The position numbers and the translations under genes were made by a program. A DNA stretch of 64,000 bases. It comes from Catellatospora tritici (GTDB lineage: Bacteria > Actinomycetota > Actinomycetes > Mycobacteriales > Micromonosporaceae). The DNA is taken from contig NZ_JAHRCY010000018.1 in assembly GCF_019083965.1 (NCBI RefSeq), positions 120,561-184,560 of the forward strand. The letters run 5' to 3'. Of this stretch, positions 10,512-19,600 are shown piece by piece (position 1 is the first letter of the stretch; the number at the start of each line of letters is the position of its first letter). The notes under the pieces are model-generated. The model saw only the letters and a list, made by a program, of their open reading frames with translations, was not told where the DNA came from and searched no databases.

Positions 10512-10811
10512 GTGACTATCGAGGTGGTGGACGCGCCGGCCAAGGGGCGCTACGAGGCACGTGACGGCGAGACGCTGGCCGGGTTCATGACCTACCAGGT
10601 CACCGGCAAGATCATCGCGTTCACGCACACCGAGGTGTCCCCGGAGTACGAGGGCCAGGGCATCGGCGGCGCCATCGCCCGCCGCGTCATGGACGACGCC
10701 CGCGCCGCCGCCCGCACCGTGGTGCCGATCTGCCCGTTCCTGGCCGGATGGCTGGAGCGCCACCCGGAGTACGCCGACATGGTCGTCACCGACCACCGCC
10801 GGGTGAAGTAA
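10512..10811 (+). CDS. small GNAT-like N-acetyltransferase
   Basis: The 99-residue protein matches the short single-domain acetyltransferase family (YjdJ/GtfC-like). The acetyl-CoA loop is YEGQGIGGAIARRVMDDAR, followed by VVPICPFLAGWLERHPEYADMV, where the conserved Cys-Pro and Trp-hydrophobic-hydrophobic-His-Pro pattern is typical of this subgroup. The start is a GTG 9 bases after the xdhC stop, without an obvious strong ribosome binding site. The gene converges on the SCO1664-family gene with only 3 bases between stops. The substrate is unknown. Confidence 0.8.
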   Translation: MTIEVVDAPAKGRYEARDGETLAGFMTYQVTGKIIAFTHTEVSPEYEGQGIGGAIARRVMDDARAAARTVVPICPFLAGWLERHPEYADMVVTDHRRVK

Positions 10812-10814
10812 GTC

Positions 10815-11591
10815 TCAGATCGGCGGCCACGGGATCGCGTGGCGGTCGTCCGGCGGCTGCGGCAGGGTCCCCTCCGCGACCAGGTGCTTCACCCGGGTCT
10901 GCAACGCCTCGACCTCGGCCGGGGCGAGCAGATCGGCCAGGATGCCCGCGTCGAACCCGCGCAGCGCCTCGGCCACGTCCGGGGCGACGGCCCGGCCCGC
11001 GAACCCCCACAGCACCGTGCGCAGCTTGTCCTCGGTGTGGAAGCAGATGCCGTGGTCCACGCCGTACAGTTTCCGGTCCGGGGTGGCCAGCACGTGCCCG
11101 CCCTTGCGGTCGGCGTTGTTGACCACCGCGTCGAACACCGCCATCCGGGCCAGCCCCGGATCGTCGGCGTGCGCCAGCAGGTACGGCCGACCCTCGTCGT
11201 CCTGGGCCGCCGCGATCGGCAGCCAGCCCTGCGGCAGCTCGTCGGCGGGCACGAAGTCGACCGGCGGCTCGGTCACCTCGTCCAGCCACAGCTGGCACGA
11301 GCCAGGGCCGAGCGGCCCGTCGCGCATCACCGTGGTCGGCACGATGTCCCAGCCCAACCGGTCGCTCACCGCGTACGCCGCGACCTCGCGCGCGGCCAGT
11401 GTGCCATGTGGGAAGTCCCACAGTGGCCGCTCACCACGCACCGGCTTGTAGACCGCCCGGAAGGTGTGCCCGTCGGCGGTGAGAATCACACGCAGGGTGG
11501 TGTTGGAGGCCTCGACCAGCCTGCCTTCGATCTCCATGTCGGCGCCGCGCAGCAGACGCCCGAGCTCGGTCTTGTCGTCGACGGGAGGGAT
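10815..11591 (-). CDS. SCO1664-family kinase-like protein
   Basis: The protein resembles the actinobacterial SCO1664 family, a distant relative of phosphatidylinositol 3/4-kinase folds. Recognisable blocks are VEASNTTLRV, AVYKPVRGERPLWDFPHGTLAAREVAAY, the MAVFDAVVNNADRKGGHVL catalytic-like loop and YGVDHGICFH. It is encoded 50 bases after the DUF3090 gene on the same strand, the order conserved next to mshC in actinobacteria. The start is uncertain. A GGAGGT ribosome binding site lies 6 bases before an ATC codon at 11591, and family members extend about this far. The first ATG is at 11537 (240 residues) and the open frame reaches 11717. The function is unknown. Confidence 0.8.
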   Translation of the reverse strand: MPPVDDKTELGRLLRGADMEIEGRLVEASNTTLRVILTADGHTFRAVYKPVRGERPLWDFPHGTLAAREVAAYAVSDRLGWDIVPTTVMRDGPLGPGSCQLWLDEVTEPPVDFVPADELPQGWLPIAAAQDDEGRPYLLAHADDPGLARMAVFDAVVNNADRKGGHVLATPDRKLYGVDHGICFHTEDKLRTVLWGFAGRAVAPDVAEALRGFDAGILADLLAPAEVEALQTRVKHLVAEGTLPQPPDDRHAIPWPPI

Positions 11592-11641
11592 GGCCCGACC
11601 TCCTCGGCTGCTCTGCGTGCCGTCTTTTCCGCGGTGTAGCG

Positions 11642-12220
11642 CTATCTGCGGTGGTAGCCGTTGTGCCGGGGGCACAGGTGCCCGGCCGGATCCAGCGGCT
11701 GGCCACACAGGGGGCACGGCGGCCGCCCTGCCGCCACGACCCGCTTGGCGCGGTCGATGAAGTTCCGCACCTCCTGCGGCGTCAGCCGCACCCGCAACCG
11801 GTCGAGGTCGTCGGAGATCTCCGGTGCGTCCTCGGCGTCGGCTTCGTCCCCGGTGTCGGTCTCGGCGTCGAACTCGACCTCCTCGGCCGCGATCGCCTCG
11901 ATCACCACCGTACTGGACTCCACGTCGAAGGCCAGCCCGAGTGTGCCGACGCGGAACTCCTCGTCGACCGGCGCCTCCAACGGCTCGTTGTCCGTCGGGA
12001 GCTCGGTGCCGGGCAGGTCCGCCCCGAAGCGGTGATGTGCCTCGGTGAGCAGCTCCTCGAGCTTCTCGGCCAGCAGCGCCACCTGCATCTTCTCCAGCGC
12101 GACGCTTACCAGGCGGCCCCCGCCGCGTGCCTGCAGAAAGAACGTGCGCTCACCGGGCGGACCCACTGTGCCTGCCACGAACCGCTCCGGCGGCTCGAAC
12201 GCGTACACCTGATGGGTCAT
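11642..12220 (-). CDS. DUF3090 family protein
   Basis: This 192-residue protein fits the actinobacterial DUF3090 family. It begins MTHQVYAFEPPERFVAGTVG, has the FFLQARGGGRLVSVALEKMQV strand-helix, and ends with a probable zinc knuckle C-P-L-C-x9-H-x-C-P-R-H-N-G-Y. An acidic linker (about residues 120-145) precedes the RVRLTPQEVRNFIDRAKRVVAAGRPPCPLCG segment. It is divergent from mshC with 88 bases between starts and probably forms an operon with the SCO1664-family gene downstream. The family is usually found in this neighbourhood; the biochemical role is not established. Confidence 0.88.
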   Translation of the reverse strand: MTHQVYAFEPPERFVAGTVGPPGERTFFLQARGGGRLVSVALEKMQVALLAEKLEELLTEAHHRFGADLPGTELPTDNEPLEAPVDEEFRVGTLGLAFDVESSTVVIEAIAAEEVEFDAETDTGDEADAEDAPEISDDLDRLRVRLTPQEVRNFIDRAKRVVAAGRPPCPLCGQPLDPAGHLCPRHNGYHRR

Positions 12221-12308
12221 GCCTCGACCCTAGCGTCACGTTCGGCCAACCGGGTAACCCCTCGAGGCTAGATCCGCTCTCGGCAGAATGCTGGTTACGC
12301 TGGCGGAC

Positions 12309-13550
12309 ATGGAATCGTGGTCCGGACTCGACGTCCCGCGCCTGCCCGGCGCCGGTCAGCCCCTCGTTCTCTTCGACTCCGCACGCCAGGGCGCCCACCC
12401 GAGCCGCCCCGACGGCGGGCACGCGACCATGTACGTCTGCGGCATCACCCCGTACGACGCGACCCACCTGGGCCATGCCGCCACCATGATCACGTTTGAC
12501 CTGGTGAACCGGCTGTGGCGGGACGCCGGGCACGAGGTCACCTACGTGCAGAACGTCACCGACATCGACGACCCGCTGCTGGAGCGGGCCAACCGCGACG
12601 GCGAGGACTGGAAGGTCCTGGCCATGCGCGAGACCGCCCTGTTCCGCGAGGACATGGAGGCGCTGCGGATCATCCCGCCGGCCCGCTACGTCGGCGCCGT
12701 CGAGTCGATCCCGGCCATCGTCGAGAAGGTCGTCGAACTGCTCGACACCGGTGCCGCGTACCGCCTCGACGACGGCACCGGCGACGTCTACTTCACGATC
12801 AGCTCCGCCCCCCGCTTCGGGTACGAGTCGAACCTCTCGCGTGAGCAGATGCTGGTCTTCGCCGCCGAACGCGGCGGCGACCCCCAGCGCCCCGGCAAGT
12901 ACGACGCGCTCGACCCGCTGCTGTGGCGCGGCTCGCGCCCCGGCGAGCCGTCCTGGGACGGCGGCCCGCTCGGCGCCGGCCGCCCCGGCTGGCACATCGA
13001 GTGCGCCGTCATCGCCCTCGGCCTGCTCGGCGACACCATCGACGTGCAGGGCGGCGGCAACGACCTGCTGTTCCCGCACCACGAGTGCTCGGCCGCCCAC
13101 GCCGAGGTGCTCACCGGCAAGGCGCCGTTCGCCGGGCACTACGTGCACGCGGGCATGATCGGCCTGGACGGCGAGAAGATGAGCAAATCCCGCGGCAACC
13201 TCGTCTTCGTCTCCCGGCTGCGCTCCGACAACGTCGACCCGATGGCGGTCCGGCTCGCCCTGCTGGCCGACCACTACCGGACCGACCGCTCGTGGACCGA
13301 CGACCTGTTCAAGACCGCCGAGGCCCGGCTGGCCCGTTGGCGTCGCGCCGCGCAGGCCGCCGCCGGACCGTCCGGAGCCGAGTTCCTGGCCGGGGTGCGC
13401 GGCAAGCTCACCGACGACCTGGACACCCCCGGCGCGCTGGCCCTCATCGACGCCTGGGCCGACGACACCCTCGCCGGAGCGGGTACCGACCCCGACGCCC
13501 CCGCCCTCATGGCGAAAACCCTCGACGCCCTCCTCGGCATCGCCCTGTAG
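12309..13550 (+). CDS. mshC: cysteine:1D-myo-inosityl 2-amino-2-deoxy-alpha-D-glucopyranoside ligase (mycothiol synthesis)
   Basis: MshC ligates cysteine to glucosaminyl-inositol in an ATP-dependent step of mycothiol biosynthesis, and is derived from cysteinyl-tRNA synthetase. The 413-residue product carries the class I HIGH-like motif THLGHAATM (about residue 52), KMSKS as EKMSKSRGNLV (about 290), the zinc-site regions MYVCGITPYDATH and GWHIECAVIA, and the family-specific GGGNDLLFPHHECSAAH. It is shorter than a true CysRS and lacks the tRNA-binding tail. The ATG at 12309 gives MESWSGLDVP, matching the usual MshC start, so the earlier ATG at 12288 was not chosen. A palindromic element starts one base after the stop. 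With mscR near 47 kb this supports a mycothiol-producing organism. Confidence 0.95.
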   Translation: MESWSGLDVPRLPGAGQPLVLFDSARQGAHPSRPDGGHATMYVCGITPYDATHLGHAATMITFDLVNRLWRDAGHEVTYVQNVTDIDDPLLERANRDGEDWKVLAMRETALFREDMEALRIIPPARYVGAVESIPAIVEKVVELLDTGAAYRLDDGTGDVYFTISSAPRFGYESNLSREQMLVFAAERGGDPQRPGKYDALDPLLWRGSRPGEPSWDGGPLGAGRPGWHIECAVIALGLLGDTIDVQGGGNDLLFPHHECSAAHAEVLTGKAPFAGHYVHAGMIGLDGEKMSKSRGNLVFVSRLRSDNVDPMAVRLALLADHYRTDRSWTDDLFKTAEARLARWRRAAQAAAGPSGAEFLAGVRGKLTDDLDTPGALALIDAWADDTLAGAGTDPDAPALMAKTLDALLGIAL

Positions 13551-13604
13551 GTAAGGAAGGGCACCTTCTTATCGCTCTGCGTAGAGGAAGGTGCCCTTCT
13601 TAAC
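13551..13604. repeat. dispersed palindromic element, copy 2 (3' of mshC)
   Basis: It reads GTAAGGAAGGGCACCTTCTT, then a centre ATCGCTCTGCGTAG, then AGGAAGGTGCCCTTCTTAAC. The two arms are inverted relative to each other and each arm is itself nearly palindromic. It begins directly after the mshC stop, so its transcript could fold as a terminator or 3'-protecting hairpin. Confidence 0.85.
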
Positions 13605-13708
13605 CCGCTCCCGCGGCGGTCGGTGTCCCGTCGTTTCCACCCGGGGGCATCGTGTCGGGCCGAGGCTACTTCGCTGTCCCGTAGCGATGACTCGGGGCCG
13701 GACCGCGG

Positions 13709-14227
13709 TCACGCGGCCTGGCGGGTGAGGGCCGCCCGCCTTAGGTGCTCCAGATCGTCGATCATGCGCAGCAGCCCGGAGCGGGACATCGAGATGAGGT
13801 CAGTCCGGCCCGCCACGGCGTCGCAGGCCACGACGGCGGGCGTCTCGACCCGTCGGCCGTCGGCGAGCTCGATCCACAGGATCTCGGACCCCGCGGCGGC
13901 GCGCAGCGTGAACGCCGTGACCTCGGCCAGCGCGACGCGGCGCAGCCGCATCCCGTCGCCGACCACCAGCGTGCCGTCGCCCACGTGGACGCCGCACATG
14001 AGTTCCATGGCCTTCACGACGGCGGCCGCCAGCCAGAGCACCGCGAACACCAGCACTTTCAGCCCGTCATCGCCCGTGGCGTAGCCCGCGAACAGCAGAC
14101 CGGAGAAGATCAGAAAGATCCAGAACCAGACGAGGGTACGGCGGCGGTCGCGCGGACGCGGCGTGAGGCGGCGCGTACCCGGCGGGGCGAAGATCTGCAC
14201 GGCTCGGATGGTGCACGACGTGCGCAC
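13709..14227 (-). CDS. membrane protein with PH-like domain
   Basis: The 172-residue protein has a basic N terminus, two hydrophobic segments (about residues 32-48 and 55-72, LVWFWIFLIFSGLLFAGYA and LKVLVFAVLWLAAAVV), then a beta-rich region. That region (VHVGDGTLVVGDGMRLRRVALAEVTAFTLR... ILWIELADGRRVETPAV) resembles bacterial PH (bPH2) domains. The GTG at 14227 opens the frame; a GTG at 14200 is an alternative. It lies downstream of, and on the same strand as, a second small membrane protein gene. The function is unknown; similar proteins are common in Micromonosporaceae. Confidence 0.6.
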   Translation of the reverse strand: MRTSCTIRAVQIFAPPGTRRLTPRPRDRRRTLVWFWIFLIFSGLLFAGYATGDDGLKVLVFAVLWLAAAVVKAMELMCGVHVGDGTLVVGDGMRLRRVALAEVTAFTLRAAAGSEILWIELADGRRVETPAVVACDAVAGRTDLISMSRSGLLRMIDDLEHLRRAALTRQAA

Positions 14228-14269
14228 ATGCCGCCACCCGCCGATCAGGCGCCGGATTTCCTGCCGCAG

Positions 14270-14635
14270 TCAGGCGCGCGGGCGGGGCTGCGGGCGGGAA
14301 CGGGCGGGCGGGCGCGGTGCCTGCGGGGGCGCGGCCCGCCGTGGCGCGGCAGGTCGGGCCGCGGCGGCGGCCTCGCGGCGCAGCGTCAGCGCGACGTGGC
14401 CCAGGCGGGCGGCCAGCGCGAACACGCCCAGGCACAGCGCCCCGAGCAGCAGCACGCCGGTGCTGGCCACGCCGTCGGCGATCCCGACGACCAGGATGGC
14501 CAGCAGCGCCAGTCCGATCACGAGCACGACCAGGGCGCCGAGGGTGGCCACGAACGCCTGCGGCGACTTGCGGCCGGTGTCTCCCGGCCCGAAGGCGCCT
14601 CGCTTACCTGCGGGAACGTCTCGGCGAAGGGTCAT
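14270..14635 (-). CDS. small two-TM membrane protein with Pro/Arg/Ala-rich tail
   Basis: This is a 121-residue hypothetical protein. After a polar start (MTLRRDVPAGKRGAFGPGD) there are two hydrophobic segments, ATLGALVVLVIGLALLAILVV and GVLLLGALCLGVFALAA, then a basic Ala/Pro/Arg tail (about residues 88-121). The ATG at 14635 is preceded by AAGGA; in-frame ATGs at 14644 and 14665 are alternatives. It sits between the GntR regulator gene and the PH-like membrane protein gene, all on the minus strand. No family was recognised, and the very basic, low-complexity tail tempers confidence. Confidence 0.55.
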   Translation of the reverse strand: MTLRRDVPAGKRGAFGPGDTGRKSPQAFVATLGALVVLVIGLALLAILVVGIADGVASTGVLLLGALCLGVFALAARLGHVALTLRREAAAAARPAAPRRAAPPQAPRPPARSRPQPRPRA

Positions 14636-14704
14636 GCGTCCCATCCTTGCGACCGGTGCGCTCACGCGCAGGCGAAAAACTGTCGGCCACCCGACATTAA
14701 GGGA

Positions 14705-15538
14705 TCAGCCCAGCACCAGGCCCGGATCCGGGTCTCCGTCGAGGTCCGCGTCCGGGCGTGGCGCGGGCACCCGATAGTCCTCCGTGAGTGTCGTCATCGG
14801 TCCGGGCCAGGTGGACTGCGCGACCTCGATGGGGCGGTGGTCGGCGTCGTAGGCCACGTGCAGCAGGTGCAGCACCGGCGTATCGGGGCGGATCTGCAGC
14901 ACCTCGGCCTCCTCGCGGGTGGGCAGCCGGGCGGTGATGGTGTCGGTCGCGGTGACGTAGCGGCGGCCGGTCACCTCCTCGACCTCCTGGTACAGCGGGC
15001 GGCCGAACGATTCGAAGCGCTCCAGCCCGGTGCCCGCCGTGTCGGTGGGGCGTAGCCACGAGGCACCCACCTCGACAGTGGCGTCCTGGGTGCGCACGAT
15101 GTGGCGCCGCACCACCAGTTCGGTGCTGTCGGAGACGCCGAACGCGTCGGCGACCTCCGCCGGGGGAGTGGCCCGGCCGACCTCGGTGAGCTGCTGCCGG
15201 TATCGGGCGGCCAGGTCGGCGTGGTATCCGCGCTGGGCGCCGTAGCGGCCGCGGGACAGCCGGTTGAGGCGGCGCCGGGTCCCGCGCACGAACGTGCCGG
15301 AGCCCGGCTTGGTGATCAGCAGGCCCTCGATGCGCAGCTGGTCGATGGTGCGCTGCACGGTCTGCTTGGCCACTCCGTACATCTGGGCCAGGGCGGGGAT
15401 CGAGGGCAGCTGCTCGCCCGCGGCCCAGTCGCCCCGTCTGATCTTCGCGCGCAGCTGGGCGGCGATCTGGCGGTGCGGATGTTCCGCCGCGCCCGGATTG
15501 ATCCCGCCGATGCCCGTCTCGGTCATGATAGGGATCAT
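14705..15538 (-). CDS. GntR-family transcriptional regulator (HutC/UTRA subfamily)
   Basis: The 277-residue protein has an N-terminal winged helix (about residues 22-90: HRQIAAQLRAKIRRGDWAAGEQLPSIPALAQMYGVAKQTVQRTIDQL... PGSGTFV). A C-terminal UTRA effector domain follows (about 120-255: LVVRRHIVRTQDATVEVGASWL... VLHLLHVAYDADHRPIEVAQSTWPG). GntR/HutC proteins repress by binding palindromes and release on a sugar, amino acid or polyamine-like ligand. Three CTAGG-type half-sites with a 12-bp palindrome lie 20-43 bases upstream of the start and suggest autoregulation. The start may be the ATG at 15538 or that at 15526 (MTETG). Target genes are not evident. Confidence 0.9.
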   Translation of the reverse strand: MIPIMTETGIGGINPGAAEHPHRQIAAQLRAKIRRGDWAAGEQLPSIPALAQMYGVAKQTVQRTIDQLRIEGLLITKPGSGTFVRGTRRRLNRLSRGRYGAQRGYHADLAARYRQQLTEVGRATPPAEVADAFGVSDSTELVVRRHIVRTQDATVEVGASWLRPTDTAGTGLERFESFGRPLYQEVEEVTGRRYVTATDTITARLPTREEAEVLQIRPDTPVLHLLHVAYDADHRPIEVAQSTWPGPMTTLTEDYRVPAPRPDADLDGDPDPGLVLG

Positions 15539-15558
15539 GCCGTACGAATGTCCGAATA

Positions 15559-15581
15559 CCTAGCGTCCTAGGACGACCTAG
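15559..15581. promoter_or_regulatory. probable GntR operator (CTAGG repeats with perfect palindrome)
   Basis: The site reads CCTAGCGTCCTAGGACGACC followed by TAG. It contains the perfect 12-bp palindrome CGTCCTAGGACG (15564-15575) flanked on both sides by a further CCTAG. It is just upstream of the divergently read GntR gene start, where an autorepressor would bind. Binding is inferred from position and symmetry only. Confidence 0.6.
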
Positions 15582-15601
15582 TCAACGTGTCGCGCCCCAA
15601 A

Positions 15602-15676
15602 GATCGTCCAAGTTGCCGGGCACTCGGGCGAAAAGCAGCGCAAGATACGCCCGAGTGCCCGGCAACTTGGACGATC
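15602..15676. repeat. 29-bp perfect inverted repeat with 17-base loop
   Basis: The left arm (15602-15630, beginning GATCGTCCAAGTTGCCGGGC) and right arm (15648-15676) are exact reverse complements over 29 bases, separated by AAAAGCAGCGCAAGATA. It lies between the GntR promoter and the end of the PAC2 gene, which is transcribed toward it. A transcript would form a very stable hairpin, so it could terminate PAC2 transcription; it could also be a small mobile or repeated element. No run of U follows. Confidence 0.85.
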
Positions 15677-15688
15677 AAGCCGGGGAGG

Positions 15689-16555
15689 TCACCAGGTGCC
15701 GTGGGTGGGGCCGTGGGAGCCGCCGCGGCGGCGCAGGTACTTCTCGAACTCGACCGCGATCTCGTCACCGGACAGCGGCTTGATCGCGTCGCCCGCGCGC
15801 TCCTCGAGGTCGCGCAGGTATTCGGCCAGCTCGGCGTCCTGGGCGGCGGCGGCGCGGACCCGGTCCTCCCACTCGGCCGACTCCTCGGCGAGGTCGGCCA
15901 TGGGCACGGGCAGGTCCAGCACCTCCTCCAGGCGGTGCAGCAGCGCCAGCGTGGCCTTCGGGCACGGCGGGTTGCTGGCGTAGTGCGGCACGTGCACCCA
16001 GAACGACATCGCGTCCAGTTCGGCGCGACGGGCACTCTCCTGGAGCACCCCCACGATGCCGGTCGGTCCCTCGTACCGGGTGGGGGTCAGCTTGATCTTC
16101 TCCTCGGCCGCGGACTTGCCGGTCACGGTGCCGCTGATCGGCAGCGGGCGGCTGTATGGCACGTCGGCCAGCAGTGCCCCCAGCAGCACCAGCTTCTCCA
16201 CGCCCAGGCTGTGGCAGATCTCCAGCACCTCGCCGCAGAAGGTGCGCCAGCGCAGGCTCGGTTCGATGCCGCGGATCAACACCACGTCGTGCTTGGCCCC
16301 GGGCGGCGACGCCACCAGGAACCGGGTGCTCGGCCACTCGATGCGCCGCTCCTCCTCGACCAGCGTGATCAGCGGTCGGTTGACCTGGAAGTCGTAGAAC
16401 TCCTCGGGGTCGACCACGGCGACCTCACGGGCGTCCCACACCTGCTCCAGGTGTTCCACCACGGCGGTGGAGGCGTCAGCGGCGTCGTTCCACCCCTCGA
16501 AGGCGGCGATGGCGACAGGGGAGCGCAGGACAGGAAGGCCGTCGAACTCGGTCAC
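15689..16555 (-). CDS. PAC2 family protein
   Basis: This 288-residue protein matches the bacterial PAC2 (proteasome assembly chaperone 2-like) family common in actinobacteria. Conserved features are the opening VAIAAFEGWNDAADASTAVVEHL, YDFQVNRPLI, a VLIRGIEPSLRWRTFCGEVLE strand-helix and GVEKLVLLGALLADVPYSRP. It also has WVHVPHYASNPPCPKATLALLHRLEEVLDLPV. The start is GTG at 16555. The charged C-terminal third includes the EEYLRDLEERAGD-like helix. Molecular function in bacteria is unclear; association with proteasome or chaperone assembly is family lore, not shown here. The gene ends 12 bases from the 29-bp inverted repeat. Confidence 0.88.
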   Translation of the reverse strand: MTEFDGLPVLRSPVAIAAFEGWNDAADASTAVVEHLEQVWDAREVAVVDPEEFYDFQVNRPLITLVEEERRIEWPSTRFLVASPPGAKHDVVLIRGIEPSLRWRTFCGEVLEICHSLGVEKLVLLGALLADVPYSRPLPISGTVTGKSAAEEKIKLTPTRYEGPTGIVGVLQESARRAELDAMSFWVHVPHYASNPPCPKATLALLHRLEEVLDLPVPMADLAEESAEWEDRVRAAAAQDAELAEYLRDLEERAGDAIKPLSGDEIAVEFEKYLRRRGGSHGPTHGTW

Positions 16556-16668
16556 GCCTGCCAGCCTACGGCGAAGCGCCGTATCGTCCAGGCGAGTCGC
16601 CGCCGCTGGCGCGTCGCGCCGGTCACATGGGCCGCATCGAACCCGCCTGATCCGGGTCGGCCCCGGGG

Positions 16669-19600
16669 TCAGGCGGCGGCGCTGACCTGGTTGCGGCCAC
16701 TGCGTTTGGCGCGGTAGAGCTCGACGTCGGCCAGCCGGACCAGGCCCTCGGCGTCGCGGCCCGGACCCGGCGTCATCGACGCGACCCCGACGCTGACCGT
16801 CACGATTCCGTCACTGGTCACCGCGTGCGGCTCGTCCAGCGCGGCGACCGCCCCGCGCAGCCGCTCGCCGACCTGCCGGGCCCGCTCCACGCCGATGCCC
16901 GGCATGAGCACCGCGAACTCCTCGCCGCCGTAGCGGGCGACCAGGTCGATCTGGCGCAGGTTGCGGGTGAGCGCACCGGCGACGCGCTGCAGGCAGTCGT
17001 CGCCGGCAGGGTGGCCGTAATGGTCGTTGTACGGCTTGAAGTGGTCGATGTCGACCATCGCCAGCGCCAGCGGCGCCCCGGTGCGCGAGGCGCGTTCCCA
17101 CTCACCCGCCAGCCGCTGCTCCCAGCGGCGCCGGTTGGCCAGCCCGGTGAGCGCGTCGGTGCTGCTCAGCAGCTCCAGGCGAGCGTTGGCGGCGGTGAGC
17201 TCCTCGGTGCGCTGGGCGACCTTGCGCTCCAGCGAGGCCAGCACCGAGGCGTTGTCCAGGGACACGGCGAGCTGCCCTGCGATGAGCTGGACCGTGTCCA
17301 GTCGGTCGGCCGAGAACGCCTCGCGGATCAGGTGGTTCTCCAGCAGCAGCAGGGCCTGCCAGGTGCCCCGGTTGACAATGGGCACGGCCAGCAGCGAGCA
17401 GGTGTCCAGCCCGGCGAAGTACGGGTCGCGGGCGAAGCGGTCGTCGTGGGCGGCGTCGCCGACGACCAGCGGTTCGCGGGTGCGTTCGACGTACCGGATG
17501 ACGGAGGCGGGCGCGGCGGGTCGGTCGCCGGGCTCCCGCGCGGGCAGGGCCCAGTGCTCGCCGTCGCCGTCTCGCCGCAGCAGGTGTACGGCGGTGGCGC
17601 CGGTCATGTCGCTGAGCACCTCGACCACGCGGGCGCGTACGCCGTCGAAGGTGGTCTGCGAACTGAGCGCCTGCGACGCCGCGAGAATGCCGAGCAGGTC
17701 GATGGTGCTGGTGAGGATGGGCCGCTGCGGTTCGGCGGCCGCCGTGGCGGGGGTCGTGCCGTCCGCGGTGGGCGGGCGGGCCCGGTCGAGCTGGTCGACC
17801 TTCGCGGCGGCCCCCCAGGCGAGGTAGGCGTGCCGGGCGCGGTCGAGCAGGTTCTGCCCGGCGATGGGCATGTCGTTGGCGAGGTAGAACCGGGCGGCGC
17901 GTTCGAGGATGAGGGCGCGGTGCCAGGGGCGCTCGCGGGTGGCGGCCTCGCGCTGGGCGGCGTCGAAGGCGCGGGCGGCGGCCGGGAAGTCGCCGTGCGC
18001 GGCGGCGTCCTCGGCGCGTACGAGCAGCAGCAGGTGCTCGAAGTTGCCGGGTGCGTCGGCGGCTCGTTGGGCCAGCCACGCCGCGCACTCGTCCAGTTCG
18101 GACAGCAGTTCGTCGCGTTCGGCCGGTTCGGCGGCGCGGGCACGGCTGGCCAGGTCGAGCGCGCGCAGCAGCTGGGTCAGCGCGACCGGGTAGGTGGCCG
18201 GGTTGGTGTGGATGAGCGCGGCCGCGGCGGTGGCGTGGTGGTGCAGCGCGGCCGGGTCGTCGAACAGCACGGCGGCCAGGGCCCGGGTCAGGTGCATGTT
18301 GGACACGGCGACGACGTTGCCGGCCAGGCTGTCGAGCACCGTCTGCTCGTCGGCGTAGGCCTCGACGTGTTCGCCGCGCAGCACGGCGGCCAGCCGCCGG
18401 TACGGCAGGTAGACGTCGGTGGACTGGTCGTTGCCGGTGCGGGTGGCGAAGGCGAGTCCCGCGTCCACCTCGGTGAGGTAGCTGTCGAGGGTGGGGGCGT
18501 AGTCGAGCAGGCCGTACACGGTGACGTAGTAGGTGTGGCAGGCTTTCTGCAGGTCACCACCGTGCAGCAGTCCTTCGCGGGCCAGTTGTGCCTGCCGGAC
18601 GGCGTCTTCGAGGGGCTCGTACCAGTGGCCGGTGCTCAGGGCGTAGAGGAAGCGGGCCTGGGAGGTGTCGGGCTCGTACCCACGGGCCTCGGCGGCGGCG
18701 AGGAAGCGCAGCATCGCGCGGTGGCCGGTGCGGTAGTCGCCGCGGCGGCCGACGGTGACGAACATGGTGTGCGCGACGGGTCCGGCCAGGGTCGCGACCG
18801 GACCGTACTTGGCCCAGCAGCGCAGCGCCTGCATGGTCAGCCAGCACAGGATGGTCTGGTCGCTGAAGAACGCCGGGGCCATCATCTTGTTGATCAGCGA
18901 GGCCGCGGCGAGCAGCCGCGGGTCGGTGAGCTCGGGGTGCGCCAGGTCGGCCGCGACGTCGCCGCGGTCGAGCCAGTCGCCGAGCCGGTCCAGGTCGGCT
19001 TCGATCTCGGCGTCCATGCGTTCGCGCGGCGGGGCGTGGATGCCGAGTTCGTCGAGCATGTGCAGGCCGAGAGCGACGGCTTCGGCGGCGCGGCCCTGGT
19101 TGGTGAGGCTGAGCACCCGGACCAGGGTGGCATCGGCGCAGTCGGCGGGGTCGGTGCACAGGCCCTCGATGATCCGGTACACCTGGTCGGCTTCGTCGAG
19201 GCGGCCGAGGCCGTACAGGGCGGCGTGGCGGGCGGTGTGCAGGCCGAGGAGCTCGGCGGTGTTGGCGGGGTCGGTCAGGGGGATCGCGGCGGCCAGGAAA
19301 CGCTCGGCGGCGGCGTGGTTGCTGAGCAGACGGGAGCGTTCGGCGGCGCGGGCGAACAGCGCGGCGGCGCGGCGGCGTTCGGTCTGGTCGGTGATCCGGC
19401 CGGCGACATGGAGGTACTGCTGGGCGGCGAGGTCGGCCAGGCTCGGCTGGGCGGACAGGCGGCGGGCCAACTCCAGACGCAGCTGGGTCAGCCTCGGTCC
19501 GGGCAGGCTGTCGAGGATGGCCTGGCGGACCCGGTCGTGTCGGAACCGCAGCACGTCGGCGGGGTCGCCGGGTTCGAGCACCAGCAGGCCGTCGTCGAGG

